Of a DNA stretch of 64,000 nucleotides, positions 42,767-51,523 are shown piece by piece. This DNA is from Bacteroidota bacterium. Lineage in GTDB: Bacteria > Bacteroidota > Bacteroidia > Chitinophagales > Chitinophagaceae. The notes beneath the pieces are model-generated. The model saw only the letters and a program-made list of their open reading frames with translations. It was not told the DNA's origin and did no database searches. Where the stretch lies: NCBI GenBank assembly GCA_018267965.1, contig JAFDXK010000002.1:124001-188000 (forward strand), read 5' to 3'. The stretch's first letter is position 1. Every line of letters begins with the position of its first letter. A program made the position numbers and the translations under genes.

Positions 42767-44200
42767 CTATGGGGATATCGGGTTGATATACTTCGATCGT
42801 TTATAGATGACGTTTCTCAGTACTATAATGATAAATACAACTATAATTGGATAAACAGGCAGCAAATACCTGTATAAAAACCAACTTGAATACAACATAG
42901 CTCCGTAGTACAGGAAAACAAATGTTTGCATCAGTATCAAGACAATCCATTGTGTTTTATTATACTTCTTGACATCAACAAAAAACATCACAATTGCCAC
43001 CATAAAGAGGAGCAATTCGAATTTGTATATAATAGGTATAATTTTATTGATGCGTCTTCTATACGGTTCTTTTGTAAATCTCAAGTCTGTTTCCTGCAAT
43101 GCATAATGATGCATCGTCACAGTATCTCTCATACGGGGTATCTTATAATCTTCCATTTCACCAAGCTCAGGGCTCAGCATAGTGTTGATGTCAGGTAATA
43201 TATAGCCTTTCGAATACTCAACCGGGAAATGGGTCTCAATGTACCTGCCATACTGGCCATACTTCTGTGCCATAGAAAACCAAGACGCATTATAATTTGT
43301 ATTTGTTGTGGTAGCATTGTTCATTCTCAATACATTCAACGGGCTCTTGTCATCCCACATAAAACCTGAGCCAATATTTCCGGGCTTGAATGATGTAGTA
43401 TCCATGTACTGCTTAAACATGACATGCAATTCTCTTACATCAGGGTCTTTAATCTTATCCGTAGCTATTTGTGGTAAAATGTACAAAGCATTATTGGCTG
43501 CCGTCCAATCGCTAAAGGCAGAAAATACAGGCACACCATAATGTTTCTTATTGTATGCTATATGTCCGCTGTATAGTAATGCAAAGCATGATACAAGAAT
43601 AATTGTTCCAAAAATTGCTGCTCTTTTATCTTTTACCAATAACCACATCACGAACAATGTAAAAAAAGGGTAAAAAAGGGCTATCAGCCGCACCTCAAGA
43701 CTACAGCATATCAAAATAATATGCAGAAAAAGATAGGTGTATCTTTTAGTATGAAGATACATCAATATCGCTGCTATTCCTGCTGTACTGAGAGAGGTAA
43801 ATAATACGTCACTTAAAATACTATTACAGTGATAAAGACTCACCGGTTCGCACAGCAACAATAATCCGGTTAAGAAGTACGTTTTAACGTCAATATCAAA
43901 TATGTTTCTGAGTGCATATAACAAGAACATTGTTGATAGGTAAAACAATGCAAATTGAATAATCACTACAAAAGTTACTGATGAATTAACAACATACAAA
44001 AATGACAGAAAAACAGAATACCCCCATGGACGTATACCATGCACCGTTTGCATACTATCCTTTACATAATAAAAGCTATCCCAAGTAAGGTGAGGTACCG
44101 GGTAGCAGTATCTGACAAATGCTGTTGCCAAAACATAAACTGCTAACAACAGCATAGATGCATTATAGAATCTGCCTGCTTTTTGCACTGTGTATGACAT
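42767..44200 (-). CDS. Multi-pass membrane protein, probable GT-C type glycosyltransferase
   Basis: 477-residue protein with about ten membrane helices. The first loop after helix 1 contains YPVPHLTWDSFYYVKDSM, where an acidic residue in this position is the typical catalytic site of GT-C enzymes (PMT/ArnT-like). A soluble periplasmic segment (about residues 235-380) lies between helices, and the last helices end in YLLPVYPIIVVFIIIVLRNVIY. I chose ATG 44200; the open frame extends to a TTG at 44239. It is divergent from a DPM1-like GT2 gene, whose product typically makes the lipid-linked sugars used by GT-C enzymes. Function by fold only; no specific family is claimed. Confidence 0.6.
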   Translation of the reverse strand: MSYTVQKAGRFYNASMLLLAVYVLATAFVRYCYPVPHLTWDSFYYVKDSMQTVHGIRPWGYSVFLSFLYVVNSSVTFVVIIQFALFYLSTMFLLYALRNIFDIDVKTYFLTGLLLLCEPVSLYHCNSILSDVLFTSLSTAGIAAILMYLHTKRYTYLFLHIILICCSLEVRLIALFYPFFTLFVMWLLVKDKRAAIFGTIILVSCFALLYSGHIAYNKKHYGVPVFSAFSDWTAANNALYILPQIATDKIKDPDVRELHVMFKQYMDTTSFKPGNIGSGFMWDDKSPLNVLRMNNATTTNTNYNASWFSMAQKYGQYGRYIETHFPVEYSKGYILPDINTMLSPELGEMEDYKIPRMRDTVTMHHYALQETDLRFTKEPYRRRINKIIPIIYKFELLLFMVAIVMFFVDVKKYNKTQWIVLILMQTFVFLYYGAMLYSSWFLYRYLLPVYPIIVVFIIIVLRNVIYKRSKYINPISP

Positions 44201-44291
44201 TGAAATACTATACCAGTGCAATTTATCAACTGTATGCAAATAAGTATTAAACTAATTGTATTTTGCACTCTGTACAATGCTTAAAAATAAT

Positions 44292-45011
44292 ATGAGCTAT
44301 ACGTTGTCCATAGTTATCCCTGCTTATAACGAAGGCCCTACTATTCATCACATTTTAAATAAGGTAAAAGCAGTAAAGCTTATTAACGGTGGCTCTAAAG
44401 AAGTGATCATTGTCAACGATTGTTCTAAAGACAATACAGAAGAATCAATACTTAAATATAAAACTGAAAACCCCGATCTACCCATTAGCTATTACAAACA
44501 TGACGTAAATCAGGGTAAAGGTGCAGCACTACATACAGGCATACAAAAAGCCACTGGTGATTATGTTATCATTCAGGATGCAGATTTGGAATATGACCCT
44601 GAAGAATTTAATATACTTCTGAAACCCGTGTTAGATGGATTTGCAGACGTTGTGTATGGTTCACGTTTCATGGGCGGCAATGCACATCGCATATTATTCT
44701 TCTGGCACTCTATAGGTAATGGCTGGCTTACTATGGCTTCCAACATGTTCACCAACCTGAACCTTACAGATATGGAAACATGTTACAAACTCTTTAAAAG
44801 AGAAATGATTCAGAGTTTGAAGCTTGAGGAGAAGCGTTTCGGCTTTGAACCTGAGGTAACTGCTAAAATATCTCGTATTCCTAAAGTGCGTATTTATGAG
44901 GTAGGTATTTCCTACTATGGACGTACTTATGAAGAAGGTAAAAAGATAGGCATGAAAGATGCCTTCCGTGCATTGTATTGCATATTGAAGTACAATCTGT
45001 TTAAGAAGTAA
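44292..45011 (+). CDS. DPM1-like GT2 family glycosyltransferase
   Basis: 239-residue soluble GT2 enzyme resembling dolichyl/polyprenyl-phosphate mannosyl- or glucosyltransferases. MSYTLSIVIPAYNEGPTIHHIL is a typical start, DVNQGKGAALHTGIQKATGDYVIIQDADLEYDPEEF holds the DxD metal site, and DVVYGSRFMGG...ETCYKLFKREMI further family blocks. It has no C-terminal membrane helices, so it should act at the inner leaf of the membrane without an anchor. ATG 44292 fits the family start; ATG 44277 is possible. The divergent neighbour is a GT-C-like membrane protein, which suggests a pair making and using a lipid-phosphate sugar. Confidence 0.88.
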   Translation: MSYTLSIVIPAYNEGPTIHHILNKVKAVKLINGGSKEVIIVNDCSKDNTEESILKYKTENPDLPISYYKHDVNQGKGAALHTGIQKATGDYVIIQDADLEYDPEEFNILLKPVLDGFADVVYGSRFMGGNAHRILFFWHSIGNGWLTMASNMFTNLNLTDMETCYKLFKREMIQSLKLEEKRFGFEPEVTAKISRIPKVRIYEVGISYYGRTYEEGKKIGMKDAFRALYCILKYNLFKK

Positions 45012-45039
45012 TTTTGATGTATAATATTCAATCGATACT

Positions 45040-45552
45040 ATGCCTGTAATACTTCCCGTAAAAGGTGTTGCGCCCGTTATTCCTGATAATTGTTTTGTAG
45101 CTCCTAATGCTACGATTGTTGGTGATGTAGTGATGGGCGAAGAATGCAGTATATGGTTTAATGCTGTGGTTCGAGGTGATGTGAATAGTATTCGTATAGG
45201 CAATAAGGTTAACATTCAGGATGGTGCATGTATTCACTGCACTTATCAAAAAACAAAAACCAACATTGGCAATAATGTATCTATCGGGCACAATGCCCTT
45301 GTTCATGGGTGTACGGTCGAAGACAATGTTTTGATAGGTATGGGCACTATTGTAATGGACAATTGTCACATAGGAAAAAATAGCATAATTGCTGCCGGGG
45401 CAGTAGTATTAGAGGGTACTGAGGTGCCGGCAGGGAGCATTTTTGCGGGCGTACCGGCTAAAAAGGTCAAAGATATCAGCCAGGAACTACTAAAGGGTGA
45501 GGTAGAACGAATTGCAAATAATTACCTTATGTATAGCTCGTGGTTTAAATAA
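45040..45552 (+). CDS. Gamma-carbonic anhydrase-like hexapeptide-repeat protein
   Basis: 170-residue left-handed beta-helix protein. The repeats and the three metal-site histidines follow the gamma-carbonic anhydrase pattern: NIQDGACIHCTYQ, SIGHNALVHGC. SIWFNAVVRGDVNSIRIGNKVNIQDG is the typical core. Many family members (YrdA, PaaY-like) have low or no carbonic anhydrase activity, so the biochemical function is open. It follows the GT2 gene after 28 bases and may be co-transcribed. A beta-class enzyme is encoded at the right edge of the window. Confidence 0.88.
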   Translation: MPVILPVKGVAPVIPDNCFVAPNATIVGDVVMGEECSIWFNAVVRGDVNSIRIGNKVNIQDGACIHCTYQKTKTNIGNNVSIGHNALVHGCTVEDNVLIGMGTIVMDNCHIGKNSIIAAGAVVLEGTEVPAGSIFAGVPAKKVKDISQELLKGEVERIANNYLMYSSWFK

Positions 45553-45620
45553 AATGCGCCTTGCTATTGCATTTTCCAATAAGATTTTTCATTTTTATGC
45601 TGTAATCCCGTTTAGGGCTA

Positions 45621-45651
45621 TTGCATAGCACAATTCTAGGGTTTACATTTG
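45621..45651 (+). promoter_or_regulatory. Promoter of the outer-membrane barrel gene
   Basis: TTG (45621-45623) and TACATTTG (45644-45651) are separated by 20 bases, an exact fit to the Bacteroidota promoter consensus. The ATG at 45679 follows after 27 bases. With the nuo promoter it is the best match in the window, consistent with an abundant membrane protein. Confidence 0.75.
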
Positions 45652-45678
45652 TTCAATTAATCAAATACAAGATCAATT

Positions 45679-46395
45679 ATGAAAAAACTGATTCTCGCTC
45701 TTTTGGCCGTTGCCTCTGTTGGTACTGCTAATGCTCAAAAGAATACCTTCCTTACATACGGCAACGCCGGTGTTATGTGGGATAAAACAGACAATGGTAA
45801 CTTAGTTGGAAGCACTGAAAACACAACTTGGAACATTACTCCGGGCGTAGGTTATCAATTCAACAATCACCTGACTGTTGGTGTTCAAGGCGGTTATGGT
45901 CAGAACAAAACAATCAACAACACAGTAGGAGCTCCTTCTATTCAAAATACAATGAACAACAGGGAATGGCAATTAGGCGCATTCTTCCGTTATACTCAAC
46001 CATTGGGTGGTATCTTCTCAATGTGGACTCAATTAGACCTGAGCTATCTTTCAGGCAAATGGTCTTCTGAAGTGATTACTTACGGACCAGCTACAACTGT
46101 TGCTAATAGCTCAGATATGTACAATGGTTTCCAAGGTTCTATCACTCCTGCCATTGCTTTAGCAGTTCACAAAGGTTGGGCGCTTAACTTCGGTATCGGT
46201 GGCTTAGCTTATCGTACTACTTCTTATGATAAAGCTCCAACTGTTACTAACGGTTTCATGGTTACATTCGGTCAGCAATTTAACGTAGGCGTTTCTCGCA
46301 ACATCGGCTGCTGCATGTCAAAACACCGTGCTCACCACGAACCAGGTATGGAACATCGTAAAATGAAAAAACATGATGATGACGATGATGAATAG
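45679..46395 (+). CDS. Outer-membrane beta-barrel protein with His/Lys/Asp-rich tail
   Basis: 238-residue exported protein. A signal peptide (MKKLILALLAVASVGTANA) is followed by alternating aromatic/glycine strands typical of an 8-stranded barrel (ITPGVGYQFNNHLTVGVQGGYGQ, WQLGAFFRYTQPLG, WTQLDLSYLSGKW, ALNFGIGGLAYRT). A barrel normally ends in an aromatic strand, but here a tail follows: GCCMSKHRAHHEPGMEH and then MKKHDDDDDE, rich in His, Lys and Asp. This tail could bind metal ions or sit in the periplasm. Strong promoter and terminator on both sides. The family cannot be named further by eye. Confidence 0.8.
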   Translation: MKKLILALLAVASVGTANAQKNTFLTYGNAGVMWDKTDNGNLVGSTENTTWNITPGVGYQFNNHLTVGVQGGYGQNKTINNTVGAPSIQNTMNNREWQLGAFFRYTQPLGGIFSMWTQLDLSYLSGKWSSEVITYGPATTVANSSDMYNGFQGSITPAIALAVHKGWALNFGIGGLAYRTTSYDKAPTVTNGFMVTFGQQFNVGVSRNIGCCMSKHRAHHEPGMEHRKMKKHDDDDDE

Positions 46396-46418
46396 TCGTT
46401 AATCATTAAAATATTAAG

Positions 46419-46443
46419 AACCCCGTTTATTCGGGGTTTTTTT
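46419..46443 (+). terminator. Intrinsic terminator after the barrel gene
   Basis: AACCCCG (46419-46425) pairs with CGGGGTT (46432-46438) around a 6-base loop and is followed by further T residues up to 46443. It lies 24 bases after the stop codon. Confidence 0.9.
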
Positions 46444-46546
46444 ATGTCCTTACACTACTGCGTTGGCGCTCTATTTCGTAACTTTACAGCCCATTTATCA
46501 ATGCCATTGCTTGCTTTGATATTGCTTTATTACAAATAATCAAATT

Positions 46547-49500
46547 ATGTCTTATACACCTAAGAATAAAGTACGAATCGTAACTGCTGCTTCATTATTT
46601 GATGGTCACGATGCTGCTATCAATATCATGCGTCGCGTGATGCAAAGCAGTGGTGTGGAAGTGATACATCTTGGTCACGACCGTAGCGTACAGGATGTAG
46701 TAGATTGTGCCATTCAGGAAGATGCTAATGCTATTGCTATGACATCTTACCAGGGTGGGCATGTTGAGTACTTCAAGTATATGTACGACCTGTTGAAAGA
46801 GCGTGGCTGCGGACATATCAAAATATTTGGTGGTGGAGGTGGTGTTATTCTGCCATCAGAGATAGATGAATTACATGCTTATGGCATTACGCGTATCTAT
46901 TCTCCTGATGACGGACGTGCCATGGGACTGCAAGGCATGATAGATGATTTGATAGAGAAAAGTGACTACCCAACGGGCAATCATTTGAATGGCGAAGTAG
47001 GCCACCTGATTGAAAAAGACCCTAAGTCAATAGCACGTTTAATATCTGCTGCAGAAAACTATCACGACTTGCCTGAAACAATGGCAATGCTGAAAAAAGT
47101 AGAAGAAAAGGCAGCAACATCTACAACACCTGTGTTAGGTATCACCGGTACAGGTGGTGCCGGTAAAAGCTCTTTAGTAGATGAATTAGTACGCCGCTTC
47201 TTGCTCGATTTCAAAGATAAGAACATAGGTATCATATCTGTTGACCCATCTAAAAAGAAAACAGGCGGTGCTTTGCTTGGCGACCGTATACGTATGAATG
47301 CTATACGCAATCCGCGTGTGTTCATGCGTTCTATGGCTACACGTCAAAGCAATCTTGCTGTTTCAAAATACATATTGGATGCAGTAAATATTCTGAAAGC
47401 TGCCAACTACGACTTAATCATACTTGAAACATCAGGCATCGGGCAGAGTGATACACAAATAACAGACTACAGCGATCTGAGCATGTATGTAATGACACCG
47501 GAGTATGGTGCAGCTACACAGCTTGAAAAAATCGATATGCTTGATTTTGCTGACATCGTTGTTATCAACAAGTTTGATAAACGTGGCGCGATGGACGCCC
47601 TGCGTGATGTGAAAAAGCAATATCAGCGCAACCAAAAACTGTTTGATAAATCACCAGATGATATGCCCGTATATGGCACCATTGCTTCCCAGTTTAACGA
47701 CCCGGGGACTAATACCATGTACAAATCATTGATGGATATTGTAGTGCGCAAAACCAATGCCCCGCTCAATTCCAGCTTCGAGATAAGCGATGAAATGAGT
47801 GAGAAGATATTTATCATTCCTCCTGCACGTACACGTTACCTCAGCGAAATATCTGAGAACAACCGCAAGTACGATAAATGGGCTAAAGACCAGGCAGCCG
47901 TTGCACAGAAATTGTTTGGAATCAGGAAAACAATCGAAACACTTAATGGCACAGACGTAGAAGACAAAGACAGATTGATAAAAACACTGCAGGAAGTGTA
48001 TGCTAAAACAGAATTGGAATTAGACCCTAAGAATAAACACCTGCTAGAAAACTGGGATGCTAAAAAGCATAATTACACTGATGAGTTTTATGTGTATAAA
48101 GTGCGCAATAAAGAGTTGAAAATAAAAACGCACACAGAATCTTTATCTCATACACAAATACCAAAAGTAGCTGTACCGCAATTCGAAGCATGGGGTGAAA
48201 TATTATACTGGGCATTGAGTGAAAACTTCCCGGGTGAGTTTCCTTATGCCGCAGGTATCTATCCGTTCAAACGTGAGGGAGAAGACCCTGCGCGTATGTT
48301 TGCCGGTGAAGGCGGGCCCGAACGTACCAACAAACGTTTCCACTATGTAAGCCGTGGCTTACCTGCAAAACGCTTAAGTACAGCGTTTGATAGCGTTACC
48401 CTTTACGGACAAGATCCTGACCATCGTCCTGACATCTATGGTAAAGTAGGTAATTCAGGCGTAAGTGTTTGCTGTTTGGACGATGCGAAAAAACTATACA
48501 GTGGTTTCCATCTGGCTGACCCTAAAACATCGGTATCCATGACCATTAATGGTCCGGCACCTACCATTACAGCTTTCTTTATGAATGCTGCGATTGACCA
48601 ACAATGCGAATTGTACATCAAAGAGCATGGTTTGGTAGATGAAGTGAACAAAAAGATAGAGGCCATATTTGCAGAGAAAGGTGTGAAACGCCCAACTTAC
48701 AATCCATCAGTATTTGGTGGTGGTGCCGAAGGCAGCTTGCCTGAAGGTAATGACGGGTTAGGCCTGATGTTACTGGGTGTAACAGGCGACCAGGTATTAC
48801 CTGCAGATGTATATGCTAAAATAAAAGAAGATACCCTGAAAGCGGTGCGCGGCACTGTACAGGCAGATATCTTGAAGGAAGACCAGGCACAAAACACTTG
48901 TATCTTCTCTACAGAATTCTCTTTGCGTGTGATGGGTGACGTACAGCAATATTTTATTGATAAAGGTGTACGTAATTTCTATTCAGTATCTATCAGTGGT
49001 TATCACATTGCAGAAGCAGGTGCTAACCCGATATCGCAATTGGCATTTACCATAAGCAACGGTTTCACGTTTGTAGAATACTACCTCAGCCGTGGTATGC
49101 ATATTGATGACTTTGCACCAAACCTGTCGTTCTTCTTCAGCAATGGCGTAGACCCTGAGTATAGCGTGATAGGACGTGTAGCTCGTCGTATATGGGCTAA
49201 AGCAATGAAGTATAAGTATGGTGGTAACGAACGTTCGCAAATGTTGAAGTATCACATCCAAACATCGGGCCGTTCGCTGCATGCACAGGAAATTGACTTC
49301 AACGATATACGTACAACGCTGCAAGCGCTGTATGCGATATATGATAACTGTAACTCGCTGCATACAAACGCATACGATGAAGCTATCACTACACCTACAG
49401 AGGAAAGCGTACGCCGTGCAATGGCTATTCAGCTTATCATCAACAAAGAGCTTGGCTTAGCTAAGAATGAAAATCCTTTACAGGGTTCATTCATCATTGA

Positions 49501-49948
49501 AGAATTGACAGACCTGGTAGAAGAAGCTGTATTAGCTGAGTTCGACCGCATCACAGAACGTGGTGGTGTGTTAGGTGCAATGGAAACAATGTACCAGCGC
49601 AGTAAGATACAGGAAGAAAGTCTGTACTACGAAACACTGAAACATAATGGTCAATTCCCTATCATAGGTGTGAATACATTCCTAAGTAGCCAGGGATCAC
49701 CAACAACAATTCCTCAGGAAGTAATACGTAGTACAACTGAAGAAAAAGAATTCCAGATAAGTACAGTACAAAACCTGTGGAAACGCAGTGGTGATAAAGG
49801 GCAGGATGCACTGCGCAAATTGCAGCATGTAGCCATTCAGAACAAGAACATTTTTGCTGAATTGATGGAAACTGTGAAGTATTGTTCACTGGGACAAATT
49901 ACTAAAGCCCTTTTTGAAGTTGGTGGACAGTATCGCAGGAATATGTAA
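46547..49948 (+). CDS. icmF: IcmF-type fused isobutyryl-CoA mutase with G-protein chaperone domain
   Basis: 1133-residue adenosylcobalamin enzyme in three parts. Residues 1-140 are the B12-binding domain with FDGHDAAIN (His21 as cobalt ligand) and a GGGGG loop. Residues about 155-420 are a MeaB-like GTPase: Walker A GTGGAGKS (201-208), [18 protein letters not shown], and NKFD (341-344). From about 540 the substrate-binding TIM-barrel follows. Two residues separate the family's specificities: Phe574 in [21 protein letters not shown] and Gln782 in the block aligning with the methylmalonyl-CoA mutase Arg (here AQNTCI). This Phe/Gln pair is the isobutyryl-CoA/butyryl-CoA pattern. The fusion layout is typical of IcmF. 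Specificity is inferred from recalled alignments. Confidence 0.9.
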   Translation: MSYTPKNKVRIVTAASLFDGHDAAINIMRRVMQSSGVEVIHLGHDRSVQDVVDCAIQEDANAIAMTSYQGGHVEYFKYMYDLLKERGCGHIKIFGGGGGVILPSEIDELHAYGITRIYSPDDGRAMGLQGMIDDLIEKSDYPTGNHLNGEVGHLIEKDPKSIARLISAAENYHDLPETMAMLKKVEEKAATSTTPVLGITGTGGAGKSSLVDELVRRFLLDFKDKNIGIISVDPSKKKTGGALLGDRIRMNAIRNPRVFMRSMATRQSNLAVSKYILDAVNILKAANYDLIILETSGIGQSDTQITDYSDLSMYVMTPEYGAATQLEKIDMLDFADIVVINKFDKRGAMDALRDVKKQYQRNQKLFDKSPDDMPVYGTIASQFNDPGTNTMYKSLMDIVVRKTNAPLNSSFEISDEMSEKIFIIPPARTRYLSEISENNRKYDKWAKDQAAVAQKLFGIRKTIETLNGTDVEDKDRLIKTLQEVYAKTELELDPKNKHLLENWDAKKHNYTDEFYVYKVRNKELKIKTHTESLSHTQIPKVAVPQFEAWGEILYWALSENFPGEFPYAAGIYPFKREGEDPARMFAGEGGPERTNKRFHYVSRGLPAKRLSTAFDSVTLYGQDPDHRPDIYGKVGNSGVSVCCLDDAKKLYSGFHLADPKTSVSMTINGPAPTITAFFMNAAIDQQCELYIKEHGLVDEVNKKIEAIFAEKGVKRPTYNPSVFGGGAEGSLPEGNDGLGLMLLGVTGDQVLPADVYAKIKEDTLKAVRGTVQADILKEDQAQNTCIFSTEFSLRVMGDVQQYFIDKGVRNFYSVSISGYHIAEAGANPISQLAFTISNGFTFVEYYLSRGMHIDDFAPNLSFFFSNGVDPEYSVIGRVARRIWAKAMKYKYGGNERSQMLKYHIQTSGRSLHAQEIDFNDIRTTLQALYAIYDNCNSLHTNAYDEAITTPTEESVRRAMAIQLIINKELGLAKNENPLQGSFIIEELTDLVEEAVLAEFDRITERGGVLGAMETMYQRSKIQEESLYYETLKHNGQFPIIGVNTFLSSQGSPTTIPQEVIRSTTEEKEFQISTVQNLWKRSGDKGQDALRKLQHVAIQNKNIFAELMETVKYCSLGQITKALFEVGGQYRRNM

Positions 49949-49968
49949 TTGATTAACCATAAAGATTC

Positions 49969-49996
49969 AAAGCCTTGCAATAATGCAAGGCTTTTT
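49969..49996. terminator. Bidirectional terminator between icmF and the alpha/beta hydrolase gene
   Basis: AAAGCCTTGCA (49969-49979) and TGCAAGGCTTT (49984-49994) form a perfect 11-bp stem with an ATAA loop and a T-run after it on the plus strand. It abuts the stop codon of the convergent hydrolase gene, so it can serve both genes. Confidence 0.88.
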
Positions 49997-51320
49997 ATTT
50001 GCTACGAATTTTATCCATCCACTCAACGGTTGTTTTAGCTAACCCATAGTGAAAATGTTCTGACCTGTATTTCACATCGTTAAAGTTTTTGTGTGCAGTT
50101 TTCCAGTCGGGCTGTTGCACTATCAGGTGGTCAATGTCAGGTATAGTGATATGTGTGCAGTTACCCGGATGTGTAGCATTCACGGTACGCTCTATCAGTT
50201 GATGCTCCAATAAGGAACAAGCGATATAATCTGCACCTCCGAATAACGATAGTACGGGGCATTCAACTGCGCTCCAACTGGCTGCAAGGTCAAGTGAATC
50301 TATTTGTTGCCAATAGCGCCAATGCCGCCCCCACATATCATTCTTGCCCGGTTTATATTCCAGTTCAATTTCTACCAATTTTCTGTACTCAGGATTTTCG
50401 TACAGCTCAGCAGGCGATTTTTTCAGCCTGAAGAATTCATAGTATATCTTTTGCATGCCACGCACATCAGCTTCCGTTTGCGTATAGCTCTTACCATCCA
50501 GCGGATATTGTACACGATGCATCTCTAACAAAAACTCACTCCATGGACGGAACACAGTTGCAAACACAATCACTCCTTTAGGTTTGTGCAGTTTAGCAAT
50601 TTCAGGTGCTATAACACCACCCATAGAATGCCCCCAGATAAATAAATTGTTCTTGTTTACAAAAGGTAATGCCTCCATGTATTGATATCCTGCATTGAAT
50701 ACTTCTATATCAGTTACGAGGTCTGCTTCACTACATGGCACACAGCCATAACTGTCCCCTAATCCTGTTTTTTCAATCGTTACCACAGCATACCCTGCAT
50801 CCAGCCATGTTTCTAAAAGATGCTTATATATACCATTGCTGAAGTTTTCTACCGAACCGCAGTTATAACCCGGAATCAACAAAATGGCTGGCAAATCACC
50901 TTTATCTTTAGGCCTTCGTGTTATCGTTCGCAGCTTGCACTGTTTGTATTGCACCCAATCATATAATACGTCAATTGTTTCTGATGTTTCATAAGGGCGC
51001 ATCACTGCTTTGGCAGTACGGGTTCTGTATTTGCCTTTGTTTATATATATAATGGTGGTTTTGTCCCCCGTACGAATGTTACCCGTTGCCTTGTTGAAAG
51101 AAGCAACATCTGTAATTTTTTCTCCATTTATGTATTGCAATGTATCGCCTTTCTGCAGGCCCAATAATTGCATGGTACTCTTAGGCACAACTGTATCGGC
51201 GACCATTTTACCATTATAGAATTTGCCTGTGGTACCTATTAATGCCTTACGAGCTATTTCCTGTGCTAGTGTGCTGCCCAATAGGGCTACCAAACCAATT
51301 AATGTAAAGAGGTATTTCAT
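49995..51320 (-). CDS. Exported alpha/beta hydrolase with N-terminal PDZ-like domain
   Basis: 441-residue protein. The signal peptide MKYLFTLIGLVALLGSTLAQ ends near residue 20. Residues about 30-100 look like a PDZ domain (LLGLQKGDTLQYINGEKITDVASFNKATG). The alpha/beta hydrolase fold starts near residue 145 (AILLIPGYNCGSVENF, oxyanion loop) and has the nucleophile elbow WGHSMGG with Ser232; an Asp-loop (FGGADYIA) and a His in DIDHLIV would complete the triad. ATG 51320 is chosen because it places the signal peptide at the start; an ATG at 51347 is possible. The substrate is unknown; esterase or peptidase activity is possible. PDZ and alpha/beta hydrolase domains are rarely fused in this order. 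Confidence 0.78.
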   Translation of the reverse strand: MKYLFTLIGLVALLGSTLAQEIARKALIGTTGKFYNGKMVADTVVPKSTMQLLGLQKGDTLQYINGEKITDVASFNKATGNIRTGDKTTIIYINKGKYRTRTAKAVMRPYETSETIDVLYDWVQYKQCKLRTITRRPKDKGDLPAILLIPGYNCGSVENFSNGIYKHLLETWLDAGYAVVTIEKTGLGDSYGCVPCSEADLVTDIEVFNAGYQYMEALPFVNKNNLFIWGHSMGGVIAPEIAKLHKPKGVIVFATVFRPWSEFLLEMHRVQYPLDGKSYTQTEADVRGMQKIYYEFFRLKKSPAELYENPEYRKLVEIELEYKPGKNDMWGRHWRYWQQIDSLDLAASWSAVECPVLSLFGGADYIACSLLEHQLIERTVNATHPGNCTHITIPDIDHLIVQQPDWKTAHKNFNDVKYRSEHFHYGLAKTTVEWMDKIRSK

Positions 51321-51470
51321 GACAAAACTTTGAGTGAAATTAGCCATAGCTATACGAGCAGCCCTCCCCCAAATCAGGGGAAATATAGCATTGACCGACC
51401 TATCAGAGAGATTTACCGATAAATGATGACTTTTTGCCGAAATAAATTTCTGTCATTGAATTGTCAAACA

Positions 51471-51478
51471 TAGCTTTG
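51471..51478 (+). promoter_or_regulatory. -7 promoter element of the TonB receptor-TPR pair
   Basis: TAGCTTTG matches TAnnTTTG exactly, 45 bases upstream of the ATG at 51524. It argues against an earlier start at 51461. No TTG lies at a good -33 distance. Confidence 0.45.
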
Positions 51479-51523
51479 CGCCATATTTTAACAACCTACC
51501 ACAGACGACGATACATAATACTT

